NCBI RefSeq assembly: GCF_004349265.1
Contig: NZ_SMFL01000003.1
Location: 372,001 to 436,000 of the forward strand
DNA from: Dyadobacter psychrotolerans
GTDB lineage: Bacteria > Bacteroidota > Bacteroidia > Cytophagales > Spirosomataceae
DNA: 64,000 bases
Direction: 5' to 3'
The translations under genes and the position numbers were made by a program. Under the pieces are notes generated by a model that was given only the letters and a program-made list of their open reading frames with translations, made no database searches and was not told the DNA's origin. Positions 1 through 8,381 of the stretch are shown piece after piece (position 1 is the stretch's first letter; each line of letters begins with the position of its first letter).

Positions 1-1
1 G

Positions 2-214
2 GAAGGTCATCGGTTTTTTGACCTTGCACGGTGGGGAATTGCCGATCAGGCGCTGAACGCTTACATTACGAATGAAAGCAAAGTCACTCCCGATGTCAGC
101 GGTGGTAAATTTATTAAAGGAGTGAATGAGTACTTTCCTATTCCTCAGAGTCAGATTGACCTGAGCACCAGAAATGGCAAGTCGTCACTAAAACAAAATC
201 CGGGATACCAATAA
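2..214 (+). CDS. SusD/RagB family outer-membrane lipoprotein, C-terminal fragment
   Basis: The first 70 codons form an open frame that starts before the window. The visible part carries EGHRFFDLARWG, a hallmark of SusD C-termini, and ends in SLKQNPGYQ, the usual last residues of the family. SusD proteins are surface lipoproteins that bind a glycan or other nutrient and cap a SusC TonB-dependent channel. The SusC partner and the N-terminal lipobox would lie upstream, outside the window. A rho-independent terminator follows within 20 bases, so this is the last gene of its operon. The family is clear; the substrate cannot be told. Confidence 0.9.
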   Translation, partial: EGHRFFDLARWGIADQALNAYITNESKVTPDVSGGKFIKGVNEYFPIPQSQIDLSTRNGKSSLKQNPGYQ

Positions 215-230
215 AAGCTAACGCACCCCG

Positions 231-262
231 AAAAAGAGGCAGCCTCAAAACTGCCTCTTTTT
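231..262 (+). terminator. Rho-independent terminator after the SusD gene
   Basis: The inverted repeat AAAAAGAGGCAG / CTGCCTCTTTTT has 12-bp arms and an 8-base loop, and the right arm ends in a T run. It lies 17 bases after the SusD stop and just before the next plus-strand gene. Confidence 0.85.
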
Positions 263-281
263 GTATTTACAAACAGTGATT

Positions 282-1790
282 ATGCAAACTGCCGTTTTCT
301 TCCGCTCTTACATTTCGTTACTTCTATCCGTAATTGTGGCAACGTCTTGTTTTAATAAAAACAATAAAGAAAAAAACCTGGCTAATCAATTGCCTGGAGG
401 AAAACTAGCTGAAAAATATTGTGGATCATGTCATTTGGCACCAAGCCCCTCTTTACTCGACAAAGAAACCTGGCATAACCGGGTGTTACCGGCCATGGCA
501 AAACAGCTGGGACTTGAAGTCTGGCAGAATGCCACCTATTACCAAAATGAAAAATCTGCAATTTCTTATTCCGACTGGATGCAGATTGTTGCCTATTATG
601 ATTCTCTCGCGCCTGCTCATCTAACTTCGCTAAAACCACCGGTTGATCTGGTTAATGATTGGTCCATATTTTCATTACTAAAACCCAAAGTAAATAATTC
701 TAATATTGCAACTACAACGCTGGTGGCTATCGATTCAAATTCGATTTACACCAGCAATTCAGAAACAGGATTGTTAAATAGATGGGGTCAGAATTTAATA
801 TTACAATCAACTGTCCAACTGCCTTCACCTGCCGTTCAGCTGACATTTGAAAAAAATAAAAATACAATTATAACCTGTATCGGAGAAATGAAAGCGCTGG
901 ATGTGCCTTCGGGGAACCTGCTGTTTTTTAATGGGTCAAATAATCAGTTGACGACTATCGCAAATAATCTGTTCAGGCCTGTTCAAACTGTTTCAGCAGA
1001 TTTCAATAAAGATGGATTGACAGATTATATTGTTTGCAGTTTCGGACATAATAAAGGCGGATTATACCTGATGGAACAACAGGCTGGTAAATCTTTCAAA
1101 ACTATCCCTGTCAGAGAGATTCCGGGAGTAACGCAAAGTATTACCGGAGACTTTAATCAGGATGGCTGGATCGATTTTATGACTTTATTTGCCCATGGAG
1201 ATGAAGGAATTTGGCTTTTTACAAATGATAAAAAAGGCGGGTTTCAAAGCAAAAACATACTTAGGTTTCCTCCCGTTTATGGTTCCAGCAGCTTTCAGCT
1301 GGCGGATATGAACAAAGATGGAAAGCCTGATATTGTTTACACCGCAGGCGATAACAGTGACTATTCCAGGATTTTAAAACCTTATCACGGAATTTACATT
1401 TTTACCAATACCGGAAACTTGCAGTTCAAACAGACATCATTTTATCCTGTAAACGGATGTACAAAGGTAATGATTGCAGATTTTGACCTGGATGGAGATA
1501 CAGATATGACTTCTATTGCTTTCTTCGCTGATTTTAAGAACAATCCTGCTGAAAGCTTTATTTATTTTGAACAGAACAAGGAAAAATCAGACTTCCATTT
1601 TACGCCACATGCAATACCAATTCATAAGGAAGGCAGATGGATTTGTATGGATGTAAAAGATTTTGATGGTGATGGTGATCAGGATGTTGTATTAGGCAAT
1701 TACTCCAAAGGATTTCTTAATGAAGATCATTTTGAACTCAATTGGAATGTGAACCTGCCTTTTGTTGTGTTGATCAACAATACGAAATAA
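282..1790 (+). CDS. Lipoprotein with a c-type haem motif and VCBS/FG-GAP repeats
   Basis: A 502-residue predicted lipoprotein. I start it at the ATG at 282, which gives a compact signal peptide ending in VATSC with the lipidated Cys at residue 23; a TTG-initiated frame opens at 261 but overlaps the upstream terminator. Residues 47-51 read CGSCH, a single CxxCH c-type haem site. From about residue 225 onward there are five D-x-[DN]-x-D-G-x-x-D calcium-loop repeats (DFNKDGLTD, DFNQDGWID, DMNKDGKPD, DFDLDGDTD, DFDGDGDQD), typical of VCBS/FG-GAP beta-propellers. It is therefore probably a secreted, lipid-anchored propeller with an electron-transfer or haem module. No neighbour gives a clear partner. 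The substrate is unknown. Confidence 0.8.
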   Translation: MQTAVFFRSYISLLLSVIVATSCFNKNNKEKNLANQLPGGKLAEKYCGSCHLAPSPSLLDKETWHNRVLPAMAKQLGLEVWQNATYYQNEKSAISYSDWMQIVAYYDSLAPAHLTSLKPPVDLVNDWSIFSLLKPKVNNSNIATTTLVAIDSNSIYTSNSETGLLNRWGQNLILQSTVQLPSPAVQLTFEKNKNTIITCIGEMKALDVPSGNLLFFNGSNNQLTTIANNLFRPVQTVSADFNKDGLTDYIVCSFGHNKGGLYLMEQQAGKSFKTIPVREIPGVTQSITGDFNQDGWIDFMTLFAHGDEGIWLFTNDKKGGFQSKNILRFPPVYGSSSFQLADMNKDGKPDIVYTAGDNSDYSRILKPYHGIYIFTNTGNLQFKQTSFYPVNGCTKVMIADFDLDGDTDMTSIAFFADFKNNPAESFIYFEQNKEKSDFHFTPHAIPIHKEGRWICMDVKDFDGDGDQDVVLGNYSKGFLNEDHFELNWNVNLPFVVLINNTK

Positions 1791-1803
1791 ACACGTTTCT
1801 CCT

Positions 1804-2961
1804 TTATTCATCCCGTTTCCAGTCCGCCGGCAGAAGCGAAGCAAACCGGTCTTTTCCAAGATCTCCCGCGATTTCAAAACCCATAGGCATTACAACCCAG
1901 CCCTGTGGTGTGATTACAATGTACCCATTTGGGAAAGTAAGCTGTGTATGTGGATAAGGCATATCAGCGTAAGGCGACCGTCCTTTTCTTTTGGTATAAA
2001 AAACTTCTAATACTGTTTGTGAAACCAAAAGCCGCTCCGTCTCTAACTCGCCCGGCTGAATCAGCTTAACACCACGAACAGGCACGATCCGGTTATTTAA
2101 ATGATTGGAAAGCAGGTTGACACCATTCACGGGCCTAACCGTATTGAAAATCCGCATCGATTCTGGAATAGTCTGATAGACTTTAAATCCAGCCTCCGCA
2201 ACACTGTCGGCTACCATACTGGCAAGCAAATGTTTGAGCGAACCCTTGTAGGCAGTCTCCTGATTGGTCCGCCAAAACTTCTTTTGAATATCATCTTTTG
2301 GTTTCAGAAGTTCAAAACGCGTACTTCCGCCATAATAAACCTTGCCTTCATAAAAATCAAAATCGTCAAGATCCTGAAAAATACGGTAACCGAGTGCATT
2401 GTTTTCGATAATCAGCGGCTTTGTCGTTTGCGCACTTAAATGGCCGTTATCGTCCTCTGATATTCGTAAAACTTCCGGATTTAAGATCTTACTGAGTTTG
2501 GCAAAAGAGTTGGTCCCAAGTAATTCTCTGGTTATGATTTTAAGATTTTTTTCTCTCCTCTTATTTTTCCGGGCATAAACCGTTACACCCTGTAATTCCA
2601 TCCCCTCTTTCAGTTTGAACACAACTTTTTTTACACCAGGCTGTTCAAAACGCAGCGTCTGCCGGACGGTTTCATACCCCAAAAAAGAAACGCCTATTTC
2701 AAGAGTTCCGATTGGCAGGTTACCAAGGCGGTAATTACCATCTCCGTCGGCGCTGGTCCCGATGGTGGAATTATTGATAAATACATTTGCAAAAGGAAGA
2801 GGCTTCCCCGTTTTTTCGTCCGTAACGGTACCTGCCAGTGTAACAGTGTTCGTTTGCTGTGCCTGGCAAAGTACACTTACAAAAAGGATTGGTAAAAGAA
2901 AAAGAAATTTCCGGAGACCGGTAGGATAACAAAACATGGAAATAATATAAAACTGGCTCAA
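1804..2961 (-). CDS. Secreted carboxypeptidase-regulatory-like (CarboxypepD_reg) domain protein
   Basis: A 385-residue protein. Its hydrophobic N-terminus (FLFLLPILFVSVLCQAQQ) is a signal peptide ending around residue 35. Residues about 41-125 form a CarboxypepD_reg-like beta-sandwich (LAGTVTDEKTGKPLPFANVF, then GNYRLGNLPIGTLEIGVSFLGYE), the same fold that opens SusC proteins. No TonB-dependent barrel follows: the remaining 260 residues are of a type often seen with this domain in Bacteroidota and have no named function. The start could be Met1 or Met9 (2937); Met9 leaves a cleaner signal peptide. The gene converges on the VCBS lipoprotein with a 13-base gap and no visible terminator. Confidence 0.75.
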   Translation of the reverse strand: MSQFYIISMFCYPTGLRKFLFLLPILFVSVLCQAQQTNTVTLAGTVTDEKTGKPLPFANVFINNSTIGTSADGDGNYRLGNLPIGTLEIGVSFLGYETVRQTLRFEQPGVKKVVFKLKEGMELQGVTVYARKNKRREKNLKIITRELLGTNSFAKLSKILNPEVLRISEDDNGHLSAQTTKPLIIENNALGYRIFQDLDDFDFYEGKVYYGGSTRFELLKPKDDIQKKFWRTNQETAYKGSLKHLLASMVADSVAEAGFKVYQTIPESMRIFNTVRPVNGVNLLSNHLNNRIVPVRGVKLIQPGELETERLLVSQTVLEVFYTKRKGRSPYADMPYPHTQLTFPNGYIVITPQGWVVMPMGFEIAGDLGKDRFASLLPADWKRDE

Positions 2962-3143
2962 AGCTTTTTAACCCAAAGATAAAAAGGAGATTGCATTCTA
3001 TCAGTCCTGTACAAACATTCTTATCGTAATGTTGCAAAAACCAGACAAATTTGAGTTAAAATGATATTAAATTAAGTATGTGATATTAAACCTCTTATAA
3101 TAATTTGTATCTTAACAGACATTTTATTCCTCTGTTTACTGAA

Positions 3144-4712
3144 ATGGCTTCAATCGACAAATTTGACAAACCTTTAACTTCCCGGCAGGCAGCTCACTTA
3201 CTCAGGAGACTTAATTTTGGAGGAACAAAGGCAAACATAGCGAGGCTGACCGGAAAGTCGGCGGAAACAATTGTCGCTTCCTTTTTAACAGATACACCGG
3301 TTCCTCCTCTTCCTACTGATGCCGCTGGCAAAACATTTCAGGATATTTCCTGGGGCGCTCCGGGCGTGGACGATGCCGAGAGAAATAAAAACGATAGCGC
3401 CCGACGCGCCTTTGTCAAAAACTGGTGGATTGCCAGAATGATGACGCAAAAGGATAATATCATTGAAAAAATGACCCTTTTCTGGCAGAATCATTTTGTT
3501 TCAACCGCGACTGATATCTCCGATGCAAGGTTTATCTACTTACAATATCAGCTGCTGCGAAAACATGCACTAGGCAATTTCAGGACGTTTCTGATTGAAA
3601 TCACCAAGGATCCGGCTATGTTGCTGTATCTGGACGGAAATTTAAATACTGTTGGAAAACCTAATGAAAATTATGGCAGGGAGTTGCAGGAACTCTTTAC
3701 AATAGGACAGGGAAATTATGACGAAAATGATGTAAAAAACGCTGCAAAAGTTTTGACCGGCTGGCGACCAACGGGTTTTAGAAGTATAACTTCTTCCGCA
3801 ATTACAGTCCAATTCCTGTCTGATCAGCATGATAAGACTGTCAAAACTTTTTCTTCGTTTTACCAAAATACGAGCATTCAGGGAAGAACCGGTTCAGGCA
3901 TTCCGGCAGGTGAGGCAGAGTTAGCAGATTTAATCGACATGATTTTAAAACAGGAGAAAACGGCCTTATTCATGGTCAGGAAATTTTACCGCTGGTTTGT
4001 ACAGTCCGAAATTTCTGCAACTGTCGAAAATGAAGTGATTAAACCTCTGGCTGCAACATTTCGAAAAGATTATGAAATAAAACCGGTCCTTGCCCAGCTT
4101 TTTTGTTCTCAACATTTTTATGAAGATGCGCTGATCGGTTCACAGATTAAATCCCCTCTGGAATTTATTATCGGTACGCTTTTGCACTTCGACCAAGTTG
4201 TGCCTGATGTTGTCTCCGACCGTACTACTTTTGACCTTTTCACACAATACTTGGCTGCAAGAGCAAAGGAACTGCAAATGGAAGTATTTGACCAGTCAAC
4301 GGTTTTCGGATGGCGGCCATACTACGATACCGATTTTTATGAGCTCTGGATTAATTCTACCACACTGGCACTGCGCGGCTCGTTTACAGACGCGATCGTA
4401 GCCGGATCCACCAAGATGAAAATCAATATCAATTCATTGGAAACGGCCAAAAAAGTTTCGGTTCCTTCTGACCCGGTAATTCTTGTCAATGAATTAACCA
4501 GTACACTTTTTGCTTTTGAACTTCCTCAAAACCAGCGCGATTATATTATTGATGAAGTGCTTATTCCGGGACTTCCGCGATACGAATGGACGCTTGAATG
4601 GAACCTCTACGCAGCCGATCCAAACAACACTGCCAAAAAGAATGCAGTCGAAATGAAAATCGACGAACTATATCTGTATCTGCTCCGACTGGCAGAATAT
4701 CAGATGGGTTAA
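3144..4712 (+). CDS. DUF1800 family protein
   Basis: A 522-residue member of the DUF1800 family. The N-terminal signature SRQAAHLLRRLNFGGTKANI and the later GRELQELFTIGQGNYDENDVKNAAKVLTGW (split across about residues 185-220) are diagnostic. I chose the ATG at 3144 over the TTG at 3105 because family members begin a few residues before the helix containing HLLRR. The DUF1501 gene follows 63 bases downstream; these two families are paired in many genomes, and both are thought to be exported, though no clear signal peptide is visible here. The biochemical function is not established. Confidence 0.85.
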   Translation: MASIDKFDKPLTSRQAAHLLRRLNFGGTKANIARLTGKSAETIVASFLTDTPVPPLPTDAAGKTFQDISWGAPGVDDAERNKNDSARRAFVKNWWIARMMTQKDNIIEKMTLFWQNHFVSTATDISDARFIYLQYQLLRKHALGNFRTFLIEITKDPAMLLYLDGNLNTVGKPNENYGRELQELFTIGQGNYDENDVKNAAKVLTGWRPTGFRSITSSAITVQFLSDQHDKTVKTFSSFYQNTSIQGRTGSGIPAGEAELADLIDMILKQEKTALFMVRKFYRWFVQSEISATVENEVIKPLAATFRKDYEIKPVLAQLFCSQHFYEDALIGSQIKSPLEFIIGTLLHFDQVVPDVVSDRTTFDLFTQYLAARAKELQMEVFDQSTVFGWRPYYDTDFYELWINSTTLALRGSFTDAIVAGSTKMKININSLETAKKVSVPSDPVILVNELTSTLFAFELPQNQRDYIIDEVLIPGLPRYEWTLEWNLYAADPNNTAKKNAVEMKIDELYLYLLRLAEYQMG

Positions 4713-4775
4713 TGATAATGCAAATCTCAACGTTTCTTAAAATTTCCTGATTAAACAAATAATTTTCCCGATCTC

Positions 4776-6353
4776 ATGAAACGTCGTGATTTTCTTCAGT
4801 ATGCCTCTTCCTCATTTTTCCTGCCGCTTATGCTCGATGGTTACGGAGCCAAAGCAGAAACGAATCCAAACGCTCCTTTTATGAAGGCGATGCTGGAACT
4901 GGCAGAAATTAATGATAAAATTCTGGTGGTTATCCAGTTGAACGGCGGAAACGATGGCCTCAATATGGTGCTCCCTCTTGACCAGTACAGCACATATACA
5001 AATGCAAGTTTCAGAGGAAATATTGCGATTCCTGAAAACAAAGTTTTAAAACTGAACGGGCTGCCGCAAACCGGCCTTCATCCTTCCATGACTGGCCTGC
5101 AAACACTTTTCAATGAAGGAAAAGTATCGATTGTACATTCAACCGGTTATCCAAATCCGAATTTTTCCCATTTCCGTGCGAACGACATCTGGTACACAGC
5201 GACCGATGCGAACAAACTTGCGACAACGGGCTGGCTGGGACGATACCTTCAGGAAACCTATGAAGGCTTTCCGGTTGGTTATCCCAATTCAAAATTCACT
5301 GATCCGCTGGCTATTCAGATTTCATCCATTTCTTCGACTACCTTTAACACAAGCACGATTTCCGGAGCGCTTGCCATTCAAAATCCGGATACTTTTTCAA
5401 AAATTGTAGGAGATAAACCAACGGTAGTTCCCGGAGAACTTCCCAATACACCGGCAGGAAAGTACACCGCTTACATCAGACAACAGCAAACCTCCTCCGT
5501 TGCTTACGCAGGTCAGTTAAAAGCGGCGGCGGACAAAGGGAAAAATCTGGTCACGTATCCAACAGGCAATTCACTTTCTGACCAACTGAAAATCGTGGCA
5601 CGCCTGATTGCAGGAGGATTACAAACCAAAATATATTACGTTACGCTTGGCGGCTTTGACACACATTCCTCACAGGTTGACTCAACGGATACGACCAAGG
5701 GCGTGCATGCAAATCTGTTAAAATACCTTTCCGACGGCATTAAGGTTTTTATGGCTGATCTGAAGGCAAATGGTAAAGATGACAAAGTAGCGGGAATGAC
5801 GTTTTCTGAATTTGGCCGAAGAGCAATTTCCAATGGCAGTAAAGGAACAGATCACGGGTGGGCATCGCCGCTGTTTGTTTTTGGGAACGGGGTAAAAACA
5901 CAGGTGATTGGTAAAAATCCTGACCTGAAAGATCTGGATGGAAATAACATAAAAATTCAGACGGATTTCAGGCAGGTTTATTCCAGCATTCTTACAGACT
6001 GGCTGGGCGCGCCGGAAGAAACAGTTAAGAGCATTATGTTTGACAAAGCCTTTACCAATCTACCTATTTTCAGAGATACAATAACGGCGACTGAACCTTT
6101 GGCAGCAAATATGGTCAACCTGTATCCTAACCCGGCTCAGGGAGAAGTCATCCTCGAATCAGAAATTATGATGCAGGGAAGAGACAAAGTGACCTTGTCT
6201 GACATAACCGGCCGGACCTCTCCCCTTCAAATGACCTACTTATCCGGTTCAAAGATCCTGATCAACACCTCCCATCTGCCGGCAGGAAAGTATTTTATAA
6301 GAATGGAAAATGACAAACATTCGGTTGTGAAACCGCTGGTGATTTTGAGGTAA
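4776..6353 (+). CDS. DUF1501 family protein with Tat-like signal and T9SS C-terminal domain
   Basis: A 525-residue DUF1501 protein (alkaline-phosphatase/sulfatase-like fold). The N-terminus MKRRDFLQYASSSFFLPLML contains the twin-arginine pattern RRxFL followed by a hydrophobic stretch, so Tat export in a folded state is likely. VVIQLNGGNDGLN (residues about 50-62) and the FSEFGRR...GTDHGWA block (about 345-368) are family hallmarks. The last 75 residues, starting LYPNPAQGEV and ending KHSVVKPLVILR, match a type A type-IX-secretion sorting domain. The protein is therefore predicted to cross the inner membrane by Tat and the outer membrane by T9SS. It forms an operon with the DUF1800 gene. Its substrate is unknown. 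Confidence 0.88.
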   Translation: MKRRDFLQYASSSFFLPLMLDGYGAKAETNPNAPFMKAMLELAEINDKILVVIQLNGGNDGLNMVLPLDQYSTYTNASFRGNIAIPENKVLKLNGLPQTGLHPSMTGLQTLFNEGKVSIVHSTGYPNPNFSHFRANDIWYTATDANKLATTGWLGRYLQETYEGFPVGYPNSKFTDPLAIQISSISSTTFNTSTISGALAIQNPDTFSKIVGDKPTVVPGELPNTPAGKYTAYIRQQQTSSVAYAGQLKAAADKGKNLVTYPTGNSLSDQLKIVARLIAGGLQTKIYYVTLGGFDTHSSQVDSTDTTKGVHANLLKYLSDGIKVFMADLKANGKDDKVAGMTFSEFGRRAISNGSKGTDHGWASPLFVFGNGVKTQVIGKNPDLKDLDGNNIKIQTDFRQVYSSILTDWLGAPEETVKSIMFDKAFTNLPIFRDTITATEPLAANMVNLYPNPAQGEVILESEIMMQGRDKVTLSDITGRTSPLQMTYLSGSKILINTSHLPAGKYFIRMENDKHSVVKPLVILR

Positions 6354-6382
6354 TTAGCGATTGACACCAATTACCTCAAAAT
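6342..6382. terminator. Bidirectional terminator between DUF1501 gene and lipoprotein gene
   Basis: A perfect 14-bp inverted repeat, ATTTTGAGGTAATT / AATTACCTCAAAAT, has a 13-base loop. It includes the stop codon of the DUF1501 gene (6351-6353) and ends two bases before the stop of the opposing lipoprotein gene. A and T runs on both sides allow it to work in both directions. Confidence 0.75.
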
Positions 6383-6384
6383 TA

Positions 6385-6870
6385 TTATTTGTTGGTTGTA
6401 AGCGTCGTGGATTTCTGTACCGACAGCAAACCATTCTCTGTGACTATCTGAGCGAAAAACAGCCTTGTAGTTCCTTTTGTCTCCTGTGCTTTTATTGGAA
6501 CTGCCAGTACGTAACTTCTTATTGCGGCGTCATATTTTTGAGTACCGGCTGGCACATTGGCTACAAGTGTTTGCGCACCGGTTGCGGTTGCAGCATAGTA
6601 AACCCGGAACTCCTTCACCGGAATTTCGGAGGTATACTCAATGTTAAAATTGGTAGAAGCGCCCGCATCCACTGTGAGTGTCGGAATAATTGCCAGACTT
6701 GTCGGATTAACGTTCCTCGTCGTTCCAAGCCAGACAATTGAAATCTGCGCTACCTTTCCAACGCTTGTGCTGATATCGTTTATCAGGTCAGGCTCTTCAT
6801 AACATCCACTCAAAAAAATGGATGAGAGAAAGGCAAAGGACATTAAAATTTTATTGATATTTCTTTTCAT
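6385..6870 (-). CDS. Hypothetical lipoprotein, third gene of a SusCD operon
   Basis: A 161-residue lipoprotein: signal peptide MKRNINKILMSFAFLSSIFL with lipobox LSGC (Cys 22). The mature part looks like beta-sandwich sequence, including NIEYTSEIPVKEFRVYY, which resembles the interior of an Ig/fibronectin-like domain. I recognise no named family. It lies 34 bases after the SusD gene in the same direction. Small lipoproteins in this position often act as accessory surface ligand-binding proteins (SusE/F-like), so that role is inferred from position alone. Confidence 0.75.
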   Translation of the reverse strand: MKRNINKILMSFAFLSSIFLSGCYEEPDLINDISTSVGKVAQISIVWLGTTRNVNPTSLAIIPTLTVDAGASTNFNIEYTSEIPVKEFRVYYAATATGAQTLVANVPAGTQKYDAAIRSYVLAVPIKAQETKGTTRLFFAQIVTENGLLSVQKSTTLTTNK

Positions 6871-6904
6871 TTTGATTCGATTTTAAGCTTCAGATTTTCA
6901 ACCA

Positions 6905-8344
6905 TTAATTCGAAAACATCCACATCGTTACAGCCGGTCCTTTTACGTTTTTCTCTGCATTTGCTGTGTTACGCGTCAGCTCGGATGACGGATATCTCAT
7001 TCGCTGAATGCGGGGTCCTCCTAATTCCGGATTCACGTTGGCCGGCATTGGAAGATCCCAATAACCATATTTTCGAACGTCAGTCCAGATATCGCCAATC
7101 AGAAACATAGCTTTGTACTTTTCTTTCAGAATTTGCAACAAGGTCAGTTGAGATGCCGTTACTGCCACTGCCGGAGCGGAAAGATAGGATGTTATGTTTG
7201 CTTCCGTAACTTCCAATTTTCGCATGTTAGCCTGTGCTATTTCCAGATAAGCTTTGTAAGCATCTTCGGTGCTTCCTTTTGAAGTAAAAGTCCCGCCATT
7301 TGATAAAAACCGGGCTTCGGCTTCGATCGCCTTTGTTTCTGCATAGGTCATGAAAACAACCGGTGAATTTATTCCGGAATGCCATGAGGCTGCACTAAAA
7401 TCAACAGTTGTACCTGTCAAAGAGGCTGGTACCTGTCCGCTGTAAACGGTTTGGTTATTTTTTAAGGTAATAACTTTGGAAATACGTGGATCAGTTATCC
7501 CCTGAACTTTCCCATTCATTAAATCAACAAAAGTACTGCTGTAGGTAACTGAAAGATTACTCGTACTATTTGTCAGCGCGACACGGCTGTACCATGGTTG
7601 TAAATTTTTGGAATTATATTTAAGCTGAAAATCGTCAGCGTTACTTTTCATTCCGTTTTGCAAAGCAGTAAGTGCAGCCTGAGCCGTTTGCACCGTATTT
7701 TTATTGGATAAATGCAACAGATATCGTGCCTTTAAAGAATAAGCCAAACGTGTCCATTTAGCCACATCGCCTGCGTAAATTAGGTCATCAGTTCCTGGTT
7801 TTGTTCCTGAATTTTTAGTCAATTCTACAATGGCCTCATCAAGCAATCTCTGGATATCCGCATAAATTACCTGCTGAGTATCATAGACAGGCTGAAAATT
7901 TTTGGGCTCCTGATCTGCCTGAGAGAAAGGGATATTTTCCCAGGAAGTGGTAGCAATTCCGAGATTATAAGCCAACAAAGTCTTTGCAATGCCTGCATAA
8001 ACAGGTACGTCTTCCGTTTTCGCTTTTGAAATAATGGCGTTTAATTGGGGAAGTATGTAAAGATAAAAATTTGACCAACCCGTGGCATTTTCCGCCTCTG
8101 CATAAGAATCGGTTCCGGTTGTAGACAAATTACTGCTAAGTTGCTGCGCATACTGGCAGGCAGTGTATGCTTGCTGCCAACTGGCATCACTTGTGTAAAA
8201 CTGTGCGGTTGCAAGTAACTCCTGAACCGTTGCATCTGACTTTAAGGTTGGATCATTATTAACATCAAGGTAGTTATCACAGCCTGATGTTAATAGCGCC
8301 AGACAGGTGTATAATAGAAAATATATTTTTTTTGTTGAATTCAT
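6905..8344 (-). CDS. SusD/RagB family nutrient-binding outer-membrane lipoprotein
   Basis: A 479-residue lipoprotein, signal peptide ending in LTSGC (Cys 22) followed by DNYLDVNNDP, the usual start of a mature SusD. TPR-type helices such as WTRLAYSLKARYLLHLSNK and the terminal block IGDIWTDVRKYGYWDLPMP fit the SusD-like_2 group. It starts 37 bases after the SusC gene and precedes a small lipoprotein gene, giving a three-gene operon. Family and cell-surface location are secure; the ligand is not visible, and no glycoside hydrolase is linked to the operon. Confidence 0.92.
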   Translation of the reverse strand: MNSTKKIYFLLYTCLALLTSGCDNYLDVNNDPTLKSDATVQELLATAQFYTSDASWQQAYTACQYAQQLSSNLSTTGTDSYAEAENATGWSNFYLYILPQLNAIISKAKTEDVPVYAGIAKTLLAYNLGIATTSWENIPFSQADQEPKNFQPVYDTQQVIYADIQRLLDEAIVELTKNSGTKPGTDDLIYAGDVAKWTRLAYSLKARYLLHLSNKNTVQTAQAALTALQNGMKSNADDFQLKYNSKNLQPWYSRVALTNSTSNLSVTYSSTFVDLMNGKVQGITDPRISKVITLKNNQTVYSGQVPASLTGTTVDFSAASWHSGINSPVVFMTYAETKAIEAEARFLSNGGTFTSKGSTEDAYKAYLEIAQANMRKLEVTEANITSYLSAPAVAVTASQLTLLQILKEKYKAMFLIGDIWTDVRKYGYWDLPMPANVNPELGGPRIQRMRYPSSELTRNTANAEKNVKGPAVTMWMFSN

Positions 8345-8381
8345 AATCTGAAAATTTAGACAGATGCTATACCAAATAAGA

